DNA of 64,000 nucleotides, taken from positions 496,001 through 560,000 of the forward strand of contig NZ_CAADHO010000003.1 of assembly GCF_900699765.1 (NCBI RefSeq). Direction: 5' to 3'. This DNA is from Desulfoluna butyratoxydans. Its GTDB lineage: Bacteria > Desulfobacterota > Desulfobacteria > Desulfobacterales > Desulfolunaceae. This document shows positions 24,848-33,073 of the stretch, piece by piece. Each line of letters begins with the position of its first letter. The first letter of the stretch is position 1. Below the pieces are notes generated by a model. The model searched no databases, was not told the origin of the DNA, and was given only the letters and a program-made list of their open reading frames with translations. The translations under genes were made by a program, and so were the position numbers.

Positions 24848-26092
24848 TCAATGGGTGAGGGCCGGGATCATGCGGCGGCCCCCCAGAAAGAGGATTGCCA
24901 CGGCAGCGGGGTACCACAGGGCCTGGTAGCCTCCTATGACGATGATGACAAGGGCCAGGCTGGAGAGGGTGAGTTGGATTTTGAAGGATTCGTGCACCAG
25001 CATGCGCCACGACGCCAGGATGATAATGACGTAGGTGGTGAGAAAATTGGCGCTGGCGAGCTTGAGGTAGTCGTCCACCCGAAATCCGCAGACCCAGAAG
25101 AGAAGCAGGGACAGGCCCCAGATACACCCCAGGGCCAGGAGGGCGCGGCGGGGCGTGTGGGTTCTGGGGTCTACCTCTGAGAGCCAGGAGGGAAAGACTC
25201 CGTCCCGGGCAAGGCCGAACACCAGGCGGGAGGCCCCTCGGACCCAGGAGATCATCATGATGAAAATAATGGTGATGGCCGCCACGGCTGAAATGCATTC
25301 GGCATGGGCACCGATGGAGACGCGCAACAGGTCGGAGATGGAGGCGTTGCTCGATGTCAGGGTGGCTCTGGGCAGCACGCCCACGATGGCAACGGAGAGA
25401 AGGGTGAACAGGACGCCCACCACGGCAACGGAGGCTCCTAATGCTTTAACCATGTCGTTGGGATCATGGAACTCCTCCCCGGAAAAGGCCGCGTTTTCCC
25501 ATCCCACAAAGGCGAAAAAGCAGATGAGGGTGGTCTCCAGGATATGGCTCGGGGTCACCCCGTTGATATCTGTGAACCTCACGGGGTCGATGTGGGAAAA
25601 GGAGAGGAGGATACCTAAGGTTACCAGCCCGAGGAATCCCAGGAACGTGTAACGCTGGATCCGCATGGTCATTTCCACATCCGCCAGGTTGATGCCGATG
25701 AGGGCCACGAGAAAGCAGTACGCCACCAGCACCTGGCTGCAGTGACTCAGGGCCATGAGTTTGGTCAGGTACTCGGAGAAAAAGAGGGCGGTGGCCGGGG
25801 CGCCCACGAAGATGGCCGTCAGGTAGAGGACCCCGGTCAACTGGCCTATCTCTTTTCCCAGGCCGTGGGAGATGAACTCGGTGACGCCGCTTGCCGAGGG
25901 GTATCTGCGACCCAGTTCGGACATGACCCGCGCCATGGGGTAGGAGATGCCCGCCAGAGCCACCCAGATGGCGATGGACCAGGGACCGGCCAGCCTGGCC
26001 GCGATGGAGGGCAGGACAATGAGGCCGAGGCCCAGGACAGAGGTGGTGTACAGGACAAACCCGTCGATTGCCGTGAGGTGTTTGCGCAGCAT
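24848..26092 (-). CDS. APC-family amino acid permease
   Basis: This 414-residue protein has about 12 predicted helices and belongs to the amino acid-polyamine-organocation superfamily. Visible signatures are GLGLIVLPSIAARLAGPWSIAIW in helix 1 (the unwound Gly region that binds the amino group) and FFAFVGWENAAFSGEEFHDP in helix 6. The start at 26092 removes about 90 upstream residues of non-hydrophobic, low-quality sequence that belong to the intergenic region. It follows the TPP decarboxylase in the same direction with a 326-base gap. It probably imports or exchanges an amino acid; the identity is not visible. Confidence 0.85.
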   Translation of the reverse strand: MLRKHLTAIDGFVLYTTSVLGLGLIVLPSIAARLAGPWSIAIWVALAGISYPMARVMSELGRRYPSASGVTEFISHGLGKEIGQLTGVLYLTAIFVGAPATALFFSEYLTKLMALSHCSQVLVAYCFLVALIGINLADVEMTMRIQRYTFLGFLGLVTLGILLSFSHIDPVRFTDINGVTPSHILETTLICFFAFVGWENAAFSGEEFHDPNDMVKALGASVAVVGVLFTLLSVAIVGVLPRATLTSSNASISDLLRVSIGAHAECISAVAAITIIFIMMISWVRGASRLVFGLARDGVFPSWLSEVDPRTHTPRRALLALGCIWGLSLLLFWVCGFRVDDYLKLASANFLTTYVIIILASWRMLVHESFKIQLTLSSLALVIIVIGGYQALWYPAAVAILFLGGRRMIPALTH

Positions 26093-26418
26093 GTGTCGTC
26101 TCGTGTGTGAATGTATAAATCGTGGCAACGGCTCGGCTCGTTTTTTTTCGTTGGTGGCGCTGCCGGGGCCTGCCTTATTTCCTTGTGTATTAAAGCCGTA
26201 AAGCTGTTTTTTTGATGCGTAGTAAATGTCTTTAAGGCTCTTTAAAATTGGCGCTTGGGTGTTTTTGAATACTTTTTGTGTGTTGGGGTGTTTTCCTACC
26301 AGGAAATCCGGGTGAAGGTCAACGGGAAGGTTGCCCGCTGGGCGGGGCAAAACGAAAAACAATGGTGCAGGCCATCACATGGGCCTCCGGCGACTGTGCC
26401 GGAGGCCCATTGCTTTTT
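26093..26418. other. Intergenic region between permease and decarboxylase genes
   Basis: These 326 bases have no gene. They are AT-rich around 26140-26290, which could hold the permease promoter, and end in a strong hairpin described separately. Confidence 0.5.
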
Positions 26419-26420
26419 TT
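26379..26420 (+). terminator. Strong hairpin with T-run on plus strand
   Basis: This is a perfect 13-bp stem (ATGGGCCTCCGGC at 26379-26391 with its complement at 26398-26410), with a 6-base loop and seven T at 26414-26420. The T-run is on the plus strand although the flanking genes are on the minus strand. It may end antisense transcripts, or the stem may still act on the minus strand just after the decarboxylase stop. Confidence 0.6.
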
Positions 26421-28065
26421 ATTTCCGCACACGCTGGGCCAGGCGTTCGCTCAGGCGCAGGAGGGCAGGGGAGCGATCGTCCCTGCCGATGGAGACATGG
26501 ATCAGGGAGAACCCGTCCTGGTAGGCCTCGGCATTGTCCAGGGCCCGGTCCAGTTGGGCTTCGGTGGTGACGTGAAAACCCTTTCCCGCGCTCAGGACCT
26601 CGGGGATGCGGCTGAAGTTCCATGGCAGGATGTCGTTGAAGGGGCCGTCCAGCATGGGGCGCTCCGTGCTGTAGCCTTTGTTGTCCAGCACGATGATGAT
26701 GGGGTTGAGCTTGAAGAGGGCCAGGGTGGAGAGCTCCATGCCGGTCATCTGGAAGGAGCCGTCGCCGGTGAGGACCAGGGGCCTGTGGCGGGGGTTGGCC
26801 AGCTGGGCCCCGATGGCCGCCGGAACCGCAAAGCCCAGGGAGGCGTAGTAGGCGGGGGACAAAAATTCTGTTGCCTCGTGGATGAGCAGGTCGTTGGCGC
26901 CGAACAGGGTGTCTCCCACATCGGCGATGACCACGGTGTTGTTTTTCAGGAATCCGTTGAGCCTTTCAAAGAGCCGCTTGGCCGTGATGGGGTCGTTGCC
27001 GTTGCCCGCAGGCACCGGATCCGGGGTCGGAGGCTGGGGCAGGGTGCCTGGTGTTCTGGGTTGTATGTTGGTTTCGTAGAGACCGCTGACGAACTCTTCA
27101 AAGAGGATGTCGTCGTAGTGGTGGTGCTTGATGCTGACCCTCTCGCTGATGGCATAGATGGATCGGCCCGGGTCGATGTCGGCTGTGTAAACCCCCAGGT
27201 TCAGGTCGGTCATGAAGGCCCCCAGGATGATCAGGCAGTCGCTTGATTCGACATAGTCACGAACCTCCTCGCGCCCGGTGGCCCCTTCGTAGATGCCTAA
27301 GTACAGGGGTGATTTTTCCGAGATGACGGATTTCCCGAGGATGGTGGACGCCACCGGGATCCCCATTTTTCGGGCGAACCCAAGGAGCTGGGGCTGCAAC
27401 CCGAACCGGTGAATCTCCACCCCGGCAAGGATCACGGGGCGCTCGGCCTCGTTGATGAGCTCTGCCGTCTCGGCCAGGGCTTCCTTGAGGCTCTCCGGGT
27501 CGCTCGTCTCTTCGGCCTGGGGGTGGGTGTGGTGGGCGGGGCACTCCTTTGTCACCATGTCCCGGGGGATCTCGATGTAGACGGGCCTTTTGTAGCGAAG
27601 AGCCGCGTGGATCACCCGATCGATCTCCGCAGGGGCCGTGTCCGGGTTGTCCAGGAGGGCCGTTGCCACGGTAAATTCCTGAAACACCCGAAGCTGGGTG
27701 TCGAACTCTTTGACCTTGTGGTGCAGCATGGGGTCGTTGAGGCGCTCTTCCACGCCCGGTGCGCCGCTGATCACCACCACCGGGGATTTTTCGGCAAAGG
27801 CCTGGGCCGTTGTGTTGGCGATCTTAAGCCCCCCGACGCAATAGGTTACGCAGACGGCCCCTAAGCCCCGTACCCGGGCGTAGGCGTCGGCTGCGAATCC
27901 GGCCCCCTGTTCGTCGCAGGTGTTGATGAGGCTTAAGGACTCGTGTCGGGCCATGAGATCAAAGAACGAGAGGACATAGTCTCCGGGAATGCCGAACACA
28001 TGGTCGACGCCGTGGCCCTGGAGTTGTTCGATCAGATAATCGCCAATGGTCTTCGATGCGGTCAT
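26419..28065 (-). CDS. Thiamine diphosphate-dependent 2-oxoacid decarboxylase (indolepyruvate/pyruvate decarboxylase-like)
   Basis: This 548-residue cytoplasmic enzyme of the ThDP decarboxylase family should turn a 2-oxo acid into the aldehyde. The N-terminal pyrimidine-binding domain has the catalytic Glu in CDEQGAGFAADAYAR (near residue 52). The His-His pair diagnostic for decarboxylases rather than acetolactate synthases is at MLHHKVKEF (near 114). A central FAD-like domain is followed by the C-terminal diphosphate domain with GDGSFQMTGMELSTL ... NPIIIVLDN (the GDG-N metal motif). Length fits indolepyruvate, phenylpyruvate or pyruvate decarboxylases (540-560). AGGAGG precedes the ATG. An aromatic or branched substrate is likely, but the specificity cannot be read. 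Confidence 0.88.
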   Translation of the reverse strand: MTASKTIGDYLIEQLQGHGVDHVFGIPGDYVLSFFDLMARHESLSLINTCDEQGAGFAADAYARVRGLGAVCVTYCVGGLKIANTTAQAFAEKSPVVVISGAPGVEERLNDPMLHHKVKEFDTQLRVFQEFTVATALLDNPDTAPAEIDRVIHAALRYKRPVYIEIPRDMVTKECPAHHTHPQAEETSDPESLKEALAETAELINEAERPVILAGVEIHRFGLQPQLLGFARKMGIPVASTILGKSVISEKSPLYLGIYEGATGREEVRDYVESSDCLIILGAFMTDLNLGVYTADIDPGRSIYAISERVSIKHHHYDDILFEEFVSGLYETNIQPRTPGTLPQPPTPDPVPAGNGNDPITAKRLFERLNGFLKNNTVVIADVGDTLFGANDLLIHEATEFLSPAYYASLGFAVPAAIGAQLANPRHRPLVLTGDGSFQMTGMELSTLALFKLNPIIIVLDNKGYSTERPMLDGPFNDILPWNFSRIPEVLSAGKGFHVTTEAQLDRALDNAEAYQDGFSLIHVSIGRDDRSPALLRLSERLAQRVRK

Positions 28066-28344
28066 CGTAGCCTCCTCGAATGAAAAACGGTTATGGGTAC
28101 GTCAATGGACCCTGCCCAAAGGGGATGGCGGCGCGGGCAGGTCGTTGATGCATGGCGTTGTGTCGGGATGATTTTCTCGGAAGCGTCGGCAGAGAGGCCC
28201 GTGATGGTCTTTGAAGATGTGTGCTGGAGAAGGTGTCGTTGCTAATATATCAATTTTATGTGGCCTTTGGCAAATGAGTTGCCGGGGAGGGCCGGGCTTC
28301 TTACCCGGCCCCGGCACGGGCAATCAGGGGCTGGCGGGGTCTGT
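28066..28344. other. Intergenic region with GC-rich hairpin
   Basis: This is 279 bases between the GDPD stop and the decarboxylase start, both on the minus strand. It contains a GC-rich stem near 28281-28315 (GCCGGGG...CCCCGGC type) without a T-run. No gene is visible. Confidence 0.45.
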
Positions 28345-29154
28345 TTATACGGCCGTCAGTATGGTTTTGAGAATGTGCGGAAAATCCGTGATCAGCGTGG
28401 TGACCCCGGCCTCGATAAAGGCCTTCATGCGCGCGGGATCGTTGACGGTCCAGAGGTTGACACGTTTTCCTTTGGCGACGATATCGCGAAGCTCATCCGG
28501 GGTGATGAGGTCCTGGTTGGCGTTGTAGGTGTCGTAGGCAAGGTCTCCCCAGTTGTTTTTGGGGCCGCCCGTGTCCCCGATGAGGGCCTGGACGTCAAAT
28601 TCCGGGGCTTTTTCTTTGATCTCGTCCAGGAGGCTGTGGTCAAAGGAGGAGAAGAAAATCAGCTCTGGGGCAAGGCCGCTTTGGCGGACCTCCGACAGGG
28701 CTTTTTCCACCACGGGAAAGCCCACGGCGGACCCCAGAAGGGTCTTGATCTCCAGGTTGACGGGCCAGTTTTTGGAGGCGGTAAAGGCCAGGCCTTCCTG
28801 CAGGGTGGGGATGGTGAGGCCCCGGAACGATGCGGCCTCTTCCTGTGAAACGGCACCGGATTTGATCTGGTCAAAGGGGTCGGTGCGGACAAACCAGGAG
28901 CCGGCGTCGAGCTGCCGTAGCTCGTCTAAGGTAAAATCCGAGATCGCGTAGCTTTTTCGCCCGGGGAACCGGGTGAGGGCATCGGTGGTGCGCTCCAGGG
29001 TGTTGTCGTGGAAGAGGACAAGGGCGCCGTCCCGGGTGACGGAGATGTCTGTTTCCCAGAGATGGGCTCCCAGGTGAAATCCTTTTTCGATGGCGGCCAG
29101 GGTGTTTTCCGGTGCGAGGCTTCGGGCGCCTCGGTGGGCTGAGTTGAAAACCAT
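28345..29154 (-). CDS. Glycerophosphodiester phosphodiesterase
   Basis: This 269-residue TIM-barrel enzyme hydrolyses glycerophosphodiesters to glycerol 3-phosphate and an alcohol. Catalytic motifs are visible: SAHRGARSLAPENT (His7 and the following Arg, with Glu15), WETDISVTRDG (metal-binding Glu-x-Asp) and LFHDNTLERTT (the second catalytic His). The C-terminal WTVND motif is also present. There is no signal peptide, so it acts in the cytoplasm. The start at 29154 fits the beginning of the barrel; 19 extra upstream codons are possible but unlike the family. Single gene. Confidence 0.9.
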   Translation of the reverse strand: MVFNSAHRGARSLAPENTLAAIEKGFHLGAHLWETDISVTRDGALVLFHDNTLERTTDALTRFPGRKSYAISDFTLDELRQLDAGSWFVRTDPFDQIKSGAVSQEEAASFRGLTIPTLQEGLAFTASKNWPVNLEIKTLLGSAVGFPVVEKALSEVRQSGLAPELIFFSSFDHSLLDEIKEKAPEFDVQALIGDTGGPKNNWGDLAYDTYNANQDLITPDELRDIVAKGKRVNLWTVNDPARMKAFIEAGVTTLITDFPHILKTILTAV

Positions 29155-29538
29155 GATGTGGTATCCTTTGCAAGGGTGACGGGCTGAGGGTCCCACCCCC
29201 GGCCCGGACACCCGTTATAATACAGAACCGGTGGTTAATCCAGGCGTGGTGGTGGGCTGGCAACGCTCTGTTTCCCTGACAGGAAGGTGGTAAAGCGCGG
29301 GTGCAGCTGGCCTGAGAAGGATCAGGCGATGTATGGCTGCGGTTTGCTGTGTATCTGTAAATAGATACAGTTCAGGGCTGAACGGTGTTAGTGTTTGGGG
29401 TGGTGGTTTTATCTCCTGCTTGACAAAAAGATAAACTTTACGTTAACGTAAAGTCCAAAAATCGCCGGTGGGAAAACACGAAGCTCCTCGCCTGCCGGAC
29501 TGTCACCGTTCATGCTCTGATGCTTTACCGGAGGGCGT
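29155..29538. other. Intergenic control region upstream of butyrate kinase
   Basis: These 384 bases lie between divergent genes. The part from 29390 to 29460 holds a TTGACA element and a 20-bp perfect palindrome; the rest shows no clear feature. Confidence 0.5.
29420..29454 (+). promoter_or_regulatory. Promoter element and 20-bp palindromic operator upstream of butyrate kinase
   Basis: TTGACA at 29420-29425 is followed by the perfect palindrome ACTTTACGTTAACGTAAAGT at 29435-29454. The palindrome covers the spacer and the place where a -10 box is expected, and no good -10 is seen at 17 bp. That geometry suggests a regulator acting on a long or poor spacer, as MerR-family proteins do. From memory, TTTACGT-N2-ACGTAAA sites are used by MerR-type regulators of branched-chain or acyl-CoA catabolism; this needs checking. 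Confidence 0.6.
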
Positions 29539-30612
29539 ATGAAGATACTGGCCATTGACCCCGGTTCCACATCGACAAAAATCGGGGTGTTTACCCACGG
29601 TGAGATGATCCAGGAGGGCATGGATCACGACCGGGACCTGATCGATTCATTTGCAGAGATCCACGAGCAGGAAGAGATGCGGTTCGCCTGCATCACCAGG
29701 GCCCTTGAGACCCGCGGTTTCGGTACGGTGCGGTTTGACGCCGTGGTGGGGCGCGGCGGATTGATCCGTCCTGTCACAGGCGGGGTCTACCGGGTGTGCG
29801 ACAGTCTTCTTGCCGACTTAAGGACAGGTGTCAGCGGCAGCCACGCTTCGAACCTCGGCGGTATCCTGGCCCGTCGGTTTGCCGCCTCCTCCGGGTGCGA
29901 GGCCTTGATCGTGGACCCCGTGGTGGTGGACGAACTCGACGACGTGGCCCGGCTCTCCGGCCTTGAAGGCATCGAGCGAAAAAGCATTTTCCACGCCCTC
30001 AATCAGAAGGCCGTGGCGCGCCGGGTGGCCGAAGAGAGGGGCGGCTCGTATCATCAGGCCCATCTGATCGTGGCCCACATGGGGGGCGGCGTCACCGTGG
30101 GGGCCCACAAAAAGGGACGTGTGGTGGACGTCAACAACGGCCTGGACGGCGACGGGCCTTACGCTGCGGAGCGCTCCGGCTCCCTTCCGGTGGACGGCAT
30201 GGCAGAGGCCCTGCGCAAAGGCCGCTTTACCCCGGATTCCCTGGTGCGCACGGTGAGCCGCAGTGGCGGTATCTTCTCCTATCTCGGCATTGTGGACCTG
30301 CGTGAGGTGGAGCGTCGCATGGACGCGGGCGATTCCAAAGCGGTCCTTATCTGGCGCGGCATGGTCTACCAGATTGCCAAAGAGATCGGGGGACTTGCTG
30401 CGGCCATGGACGGAGACGTGGACGCCATCGTCCTCACCGGGGGGATGGCCCATAGCCGACGCCTCACCGAGGCCATTTCGGAAAAAACCGGGTTCATCGC
30501 CGACGTGGTGGTGGTTCCCGGTGAGTTTGAGCTGGAAGCCCTTGCCGAGGGGGCCCTGAGGGTGCTGGAGGGGGAAGAGAAGGTCAAACGGTATGAAACA
30601 GGGGAACAGTGA
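29539..30612 (+). CDS. buk: Butyrate kinase (branched-chain fatty acid kinase)
   Basis: This 357-residue enzyme of the acetate/butyrate kinase family converts acyl phosphate plus ADP to carboxylate plus ATP. It starts with the ATPase-fold phosphate-1 loop LAIDPGSTSTKIGVF. It has the VVGRGGLIRPVTGGVY motif, the LIVAHMGGGVTVGAH adenosine/phosphate motif and the C-terminal IVLTGGMAHSRRL loop typical of butyrate kinases. Length is the family norm (355-360). GGAGGG precedes the ATG. The next gene encodes a phosphate acyltransferase fusion, so the two probably form acyl-CoA to acid with ATP gain. The gene's last codons run into a 7-bp tandem repeat. Confidence 0.93.
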   Translation: MKILAIDPGSTSTKIGVFTHGEMIQEGMDHDRDLIDSFAEIHEQEEMRFACITRALETRGFGTVRFDAVVGRGGLIRPVTGGVYRVCDSLLADLRTGVSGSHASNLGGILARRFAASSGCEALIVDPVVVDELDDVARLSGLEGIERKSIFHALNQKAVARRVAEERGGSYHQAHLIVAHMGGGVTVGAHKKGRVVDVNNGLDGDGPYAAERSGSLPVDGMAEALRKGRFTPDSLVRTVSRSGGIFSYLGIVDLREVERRMDAGDSKAVLIWRGMVYQIAKEIGGLAAAMDGDVDAIVLTGGMAHSRRLTEAISEKTGFIADVVVVPGEFELEALAEGALRVLEGEEKVKRYETGEQ

Positions 30613-30708
30613 ACAGTGAGTAGTGAGTGGTGAGTGGTGAGTAGTGAACAGTGAACAGTGAACAGTGAACAGTGAACAGTGAACAGTGAATGGTGAATGG
30701 TGAGTGGT
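30604..30708 (+). repeat. Seven-base tandem repeat (15 units)
   Basis: There are fifteen consecutive 7-base units of the form GAACAGT, GAGTAGT, GAGTGGT or GAATGGT. The first unit overlaps the end of the butyrate kinase coding region and the stop codon lies at the unit boundary. The copy number is likely to vary between strains by slippage. Confidence 0.92.
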
Positions 30709-30809
30709 GGGGGCATTGAACTGTGGTGGCGTTTTTGGGCACGGTCGGGTACACAGGTTTAAAAAAAGCGTTTGCTGAATCCTACCTGTTCAGCGTGCCT
30801 CCGGTGGGT

Positions 30810-30965
30810 CGCTTTTTTGGAAAAAAGCTCCGTTAAAAACGTTCCCAGCGCGGGTGCAAAAATGTCGACATTGTTTCGGCGGAGTCTGGAAAGGCTTGCT
30901 GCAGGCCTGTTTGCCAAACTTTTTTAAACGTTTGGCCCCCGGCAGGGCCGCCGGAGGCAAAGATG
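30810..30965 (+). repeat. Dispersed repeat C, copy 1
   Basis: This roughly 155-base element is also present at 53994-54196. Shared blocks include GAAAAAAGCTCCG, GCGCGGGTGC, ATTGTTTCGGCG and the final hairpin GGCCCCCGGCAGGGCCGCC followed by GGAGGCAA. This copy ends 33 bases before the start codon of the HTH-cupin-acyltransferase gene and so forms most of its leader. Confidence 0.75.
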
Positions 30966-30997
30966 AACGGAATAGCTACACAATCAGGAAGGACGAT

Positions 30998-32494
30998 ATG
31001 GATATTGGGAAGCACCTGAGACGGTACATGGCGCGGGAAGGGGTCTCCGAGGCGGAGGTCATGGAGACCCTGGGGGCGGACCCAGGCAGGTTCGAGGAGC
31101 TGGAGAGCGGTGAGCTGGCCCTGGGGGTCTCGGATCTGCTCAAGCTGGCCACCCTGTTGAAGACCGACCTTCCGGCCCTCTTGCACGGCAAGGAGTACCG
31201 TGAGCGAAAGGCGATCAAGACCGCGGTGGCCGACCGTGTGGTGGTGCGGAACGAAAGGGCCCTGGACTACGAGAGCCTGGCGCCCTCCTATGTGGGGCGA
31301 AGCATGGAGCCTTTTCTGGTGACCATCTACCGCAGGGATGACGCCGAGGTGGAGGTGAGCCGCCACGACGGTGAGGAGTTTCTCTTTATCACCGAAGGCA
31401 CCTTGAAAATCGTGGTGGACGGTGAAGCGCATATCCTGGAGGAGGGGGACAGTTTCTATTTCGACTCCAGTCTGCCCCATTCGGTGAACGCCGTAACGGA
31501 GAAGGTGGTGCTGGTCTCCTCCATCTACAAAGGCGAGTCCATGGTCCACCGCACGCGGGGGCGGCGCATGAAGGCCATCATCGAAGCGGCCAAGCTCTTG
31601 ACCCGCCGCAACATCGTGGTGATCTCTCCGGACAAGACAGCCATCTCCGCCATCAACATCGCCATTGAAGAGGAGATCATCGACAAGGCCTATCTCGTGG
31701 GCAAAAGGGCCTGGATCGAAGAGCGGTGCGACGGAGAACTTCGGTTCCCAGCCGCCTACGAGTACGTGGAGGTTGCAGCCGAGGGCGACGACTTCGAACC
31801 GGCGGCGGCCCGGGCCGGTGTGGCCATTATCCGCAAGGGCCTCGGCCACATGATCATGAAGGGGAAGGTCAACACCAACGCCTTTTTAAAGGCCATCCTG
31901 AACAGAAACGAGGGCATCGGCACAGGCCGGAGGCTGTCCCTGGTGGGCATTTTCGAAGTGCCCGGCGTGGACCGGCTTCTCATGCTCACCGATCCGGGCA
32001 TTAACCCCGAGCTCTTTGTGGGGGACGATGTGGCCAGTGGCGTGGATATCGTCCGCAACGCCATTGATGTGGCACGCTCCCTGGGCGTTGCCCGTCCCAA
32101 GGTGGCTCTTCTGGATGCCAACGAGGTGCCCACGGACAGCATCCCCACCACCGTGTTCGAGCGGAACCTTTCGGAGATGGTGTGGGAAGACGCTGACGTG
32201 GCAGGCCCCCTTTCCTACGACCTTGCCCTTTACGACACCTTTGTGAAAGCCAAGGGCATCACCGGTGATCCCGTGGCAGGCAAGGCCGACATCCTCGTGG
32301 TGCCCTACATCGCCACCGGCAACATCCTCTACAAAAGCTGGGCCATGACCATGGGTGCCGAAGTGGCCAACGTGGTCCTGGGCGCCTCAGCCCCCATCAT
32401 CCTCACCTCCCGCTCAGATTCGGACATCGTTAAGTTCCTCACCATCTGTGCCTCTGCCTTGTATTCACGCTGGCTGGAAGAGAAAAGCTCGTAA
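30998..32494 (+). CDS. HTH-cupin-phosphate acyltransferase fusion (phosphotransbutyrylase-like)
   Basis: This 498-residue protein has three parts. An N-terminal XRE-type helix-turn-helix (about 5-60) starts GKHLRRYMAREGVSEAEVMETLG. A cupin domain follows (about 90-180) with YRRDDAEVEVSRHDGEEFLFITEG and LEEGDSFYFDSSLPHSV. The third part is a complete phosphate acetyl/butyryltransferase domain (about 195-495) with KGKVNTNAFLKA, LMLTDPGINPE and ATGNILYKSW. HTH plus cupin alone is a common regulator layout, and phosphate acyltransferases alone are metabolic enzymes; the fusion suggests an enzyme that also controls transcription. The start at 30998 is set by AGGAAGGA five bases upstream. With butyrate kinase just upstream it would convert acyl-CoA to acyl phosphate. 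The ligand of the cupin is unknown. Confidence 0.88.
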   Translation: MDIGKHLRRYMAREGVSEAEVMETLGADPGRFEELESGELALGVSDLLKLATLLKTDLPALLHGKEYRERKAIKTAVADRVVVRNERALDYESLAPSYVGRSMEPFLVTIYRRDDAEVEVSRHDGEEFLFITEGTLKIVVDGEAHILEEGDSFYFDSSLPHSVNAVTEKVVLVSSIYKGESMVHRTRGRRMKAIIEAAKLLTRRNIVVISPDKTAISAINIAIEEEIIDKAYLVGKRAWIEERCDGELRFPAAYEYVEVAAEGDDFEPAAARAGVAIIRKGLGHMIMKGKVNTNAFLKAILNRNEGIGTGRRLSLVGIFEVPGVDRLLMLTDPGINPELFVGDDVASGVDIVRNAIDVARSLGVARPKVALLDANEVPTDSIPTTVFERNLSEMVWEDADVAGPLSYDLALYDTFVKAKGITGDPVAGKADILVVPYIATGNILYKSWAMTMGAEVANVVLGASAPIILTSRSDSDIVKFLTICASALYSRWLEEKSS

Positions 32495-32533
32495 TGCAGT
32501 GCATTCACGGGGGCCCCGAAGCGTGTCGCGAAT

Positions 32534-32555
32534 CGTAGGGTGCGGCCCCCGCACC
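32534..32555 (+). repeat. Dispersed repeat B hairpin (single copy)
   Basis: The core TAGGGTGCGGCCCCCGCACC forms a short GGTGCGG/CCGCACC stem. The same core occurs at 41543-41564, 44260-44281 and four times in the array at 58481-58968. Confidence 0.85.
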
Positions 32556-32631
32556 GCTTTGCGATGGGTGACGCAGGTCGAATGATATGAGTCTTCATTT
32601 AATAGTGGTGGGTGCTTCAGGAGGAAAGACA

Positions 32632-32687
32632 AAAGCCGCCGCACGTTGACGTGGTCTACGATCAAGGCGCGGCGGCTTTCGTTTTTT
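32632..32687 (+). terminator. Terminator downstream of acyltransferase fusion gene
   Basis: An 11-bp stem (AAAGCCGCCGC at 32632-32642 with its complement at 32669-32679) has a 26-base loop that may fold further, and is followed by six T at 32682-32687. It lies about 140 bases after the stop codon on the plus strand. Confidence 0.75.
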
Positions 32688-33073
32688 GAGGCGGCAATGC
32701 CTCGCAATGGCAATGTGTTCGGTTTTTGCGTCGTAAGGCTGTTTTGATATTTGATCCGGATCACGTGTCCCGGGTCGCTGCCTGTGGTCTTTGCGTCTGA
32801 CACCACGGGCGTGCGGTGGACCGGCACGCGTAAGATGCCGTCGGTTCGGGGGCGGGTGTTCATCTCCGGTGATGATGCCCCGCACGTGTTCTTCCAGCCC
32901 GATGACGTCCACCCTGTCCATGGCTTTGTTTCTGGGCAGGGGGAAGCCGAAGTTGTTTCACGCTGGGATGCCCTCCTTGACTTATGGAAGCGGGTATCCC
33001 AGCGTGGAAGCACTCGCGTGCCGACCTGACCCGCCCCGTCGTGTTGATGGGAAACGGGGCAAGGGGAGGTCTG

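Larger units (their letters stand above)
32495..33073. other. Intergenic region between convergent genes
   Basis: These 579 bases have no convincing gene. They hold repeat B at 32534-32555 and a terminator at 32632-32687; the remainder (32700-33070) is moderately GC-rich and shows nothing I can name. Confidence 0.5.

Noticed and set aside
28268..28283. TGGCAAATGAGTTGCC, an excellent sigma-54-like sequence on the plus strand
   Set aside because: The next plus-strand gene starts more than 1.2 kb away beyond an opposite gene, so orientation and distance do not fit a promoter; chance or an antisense start.
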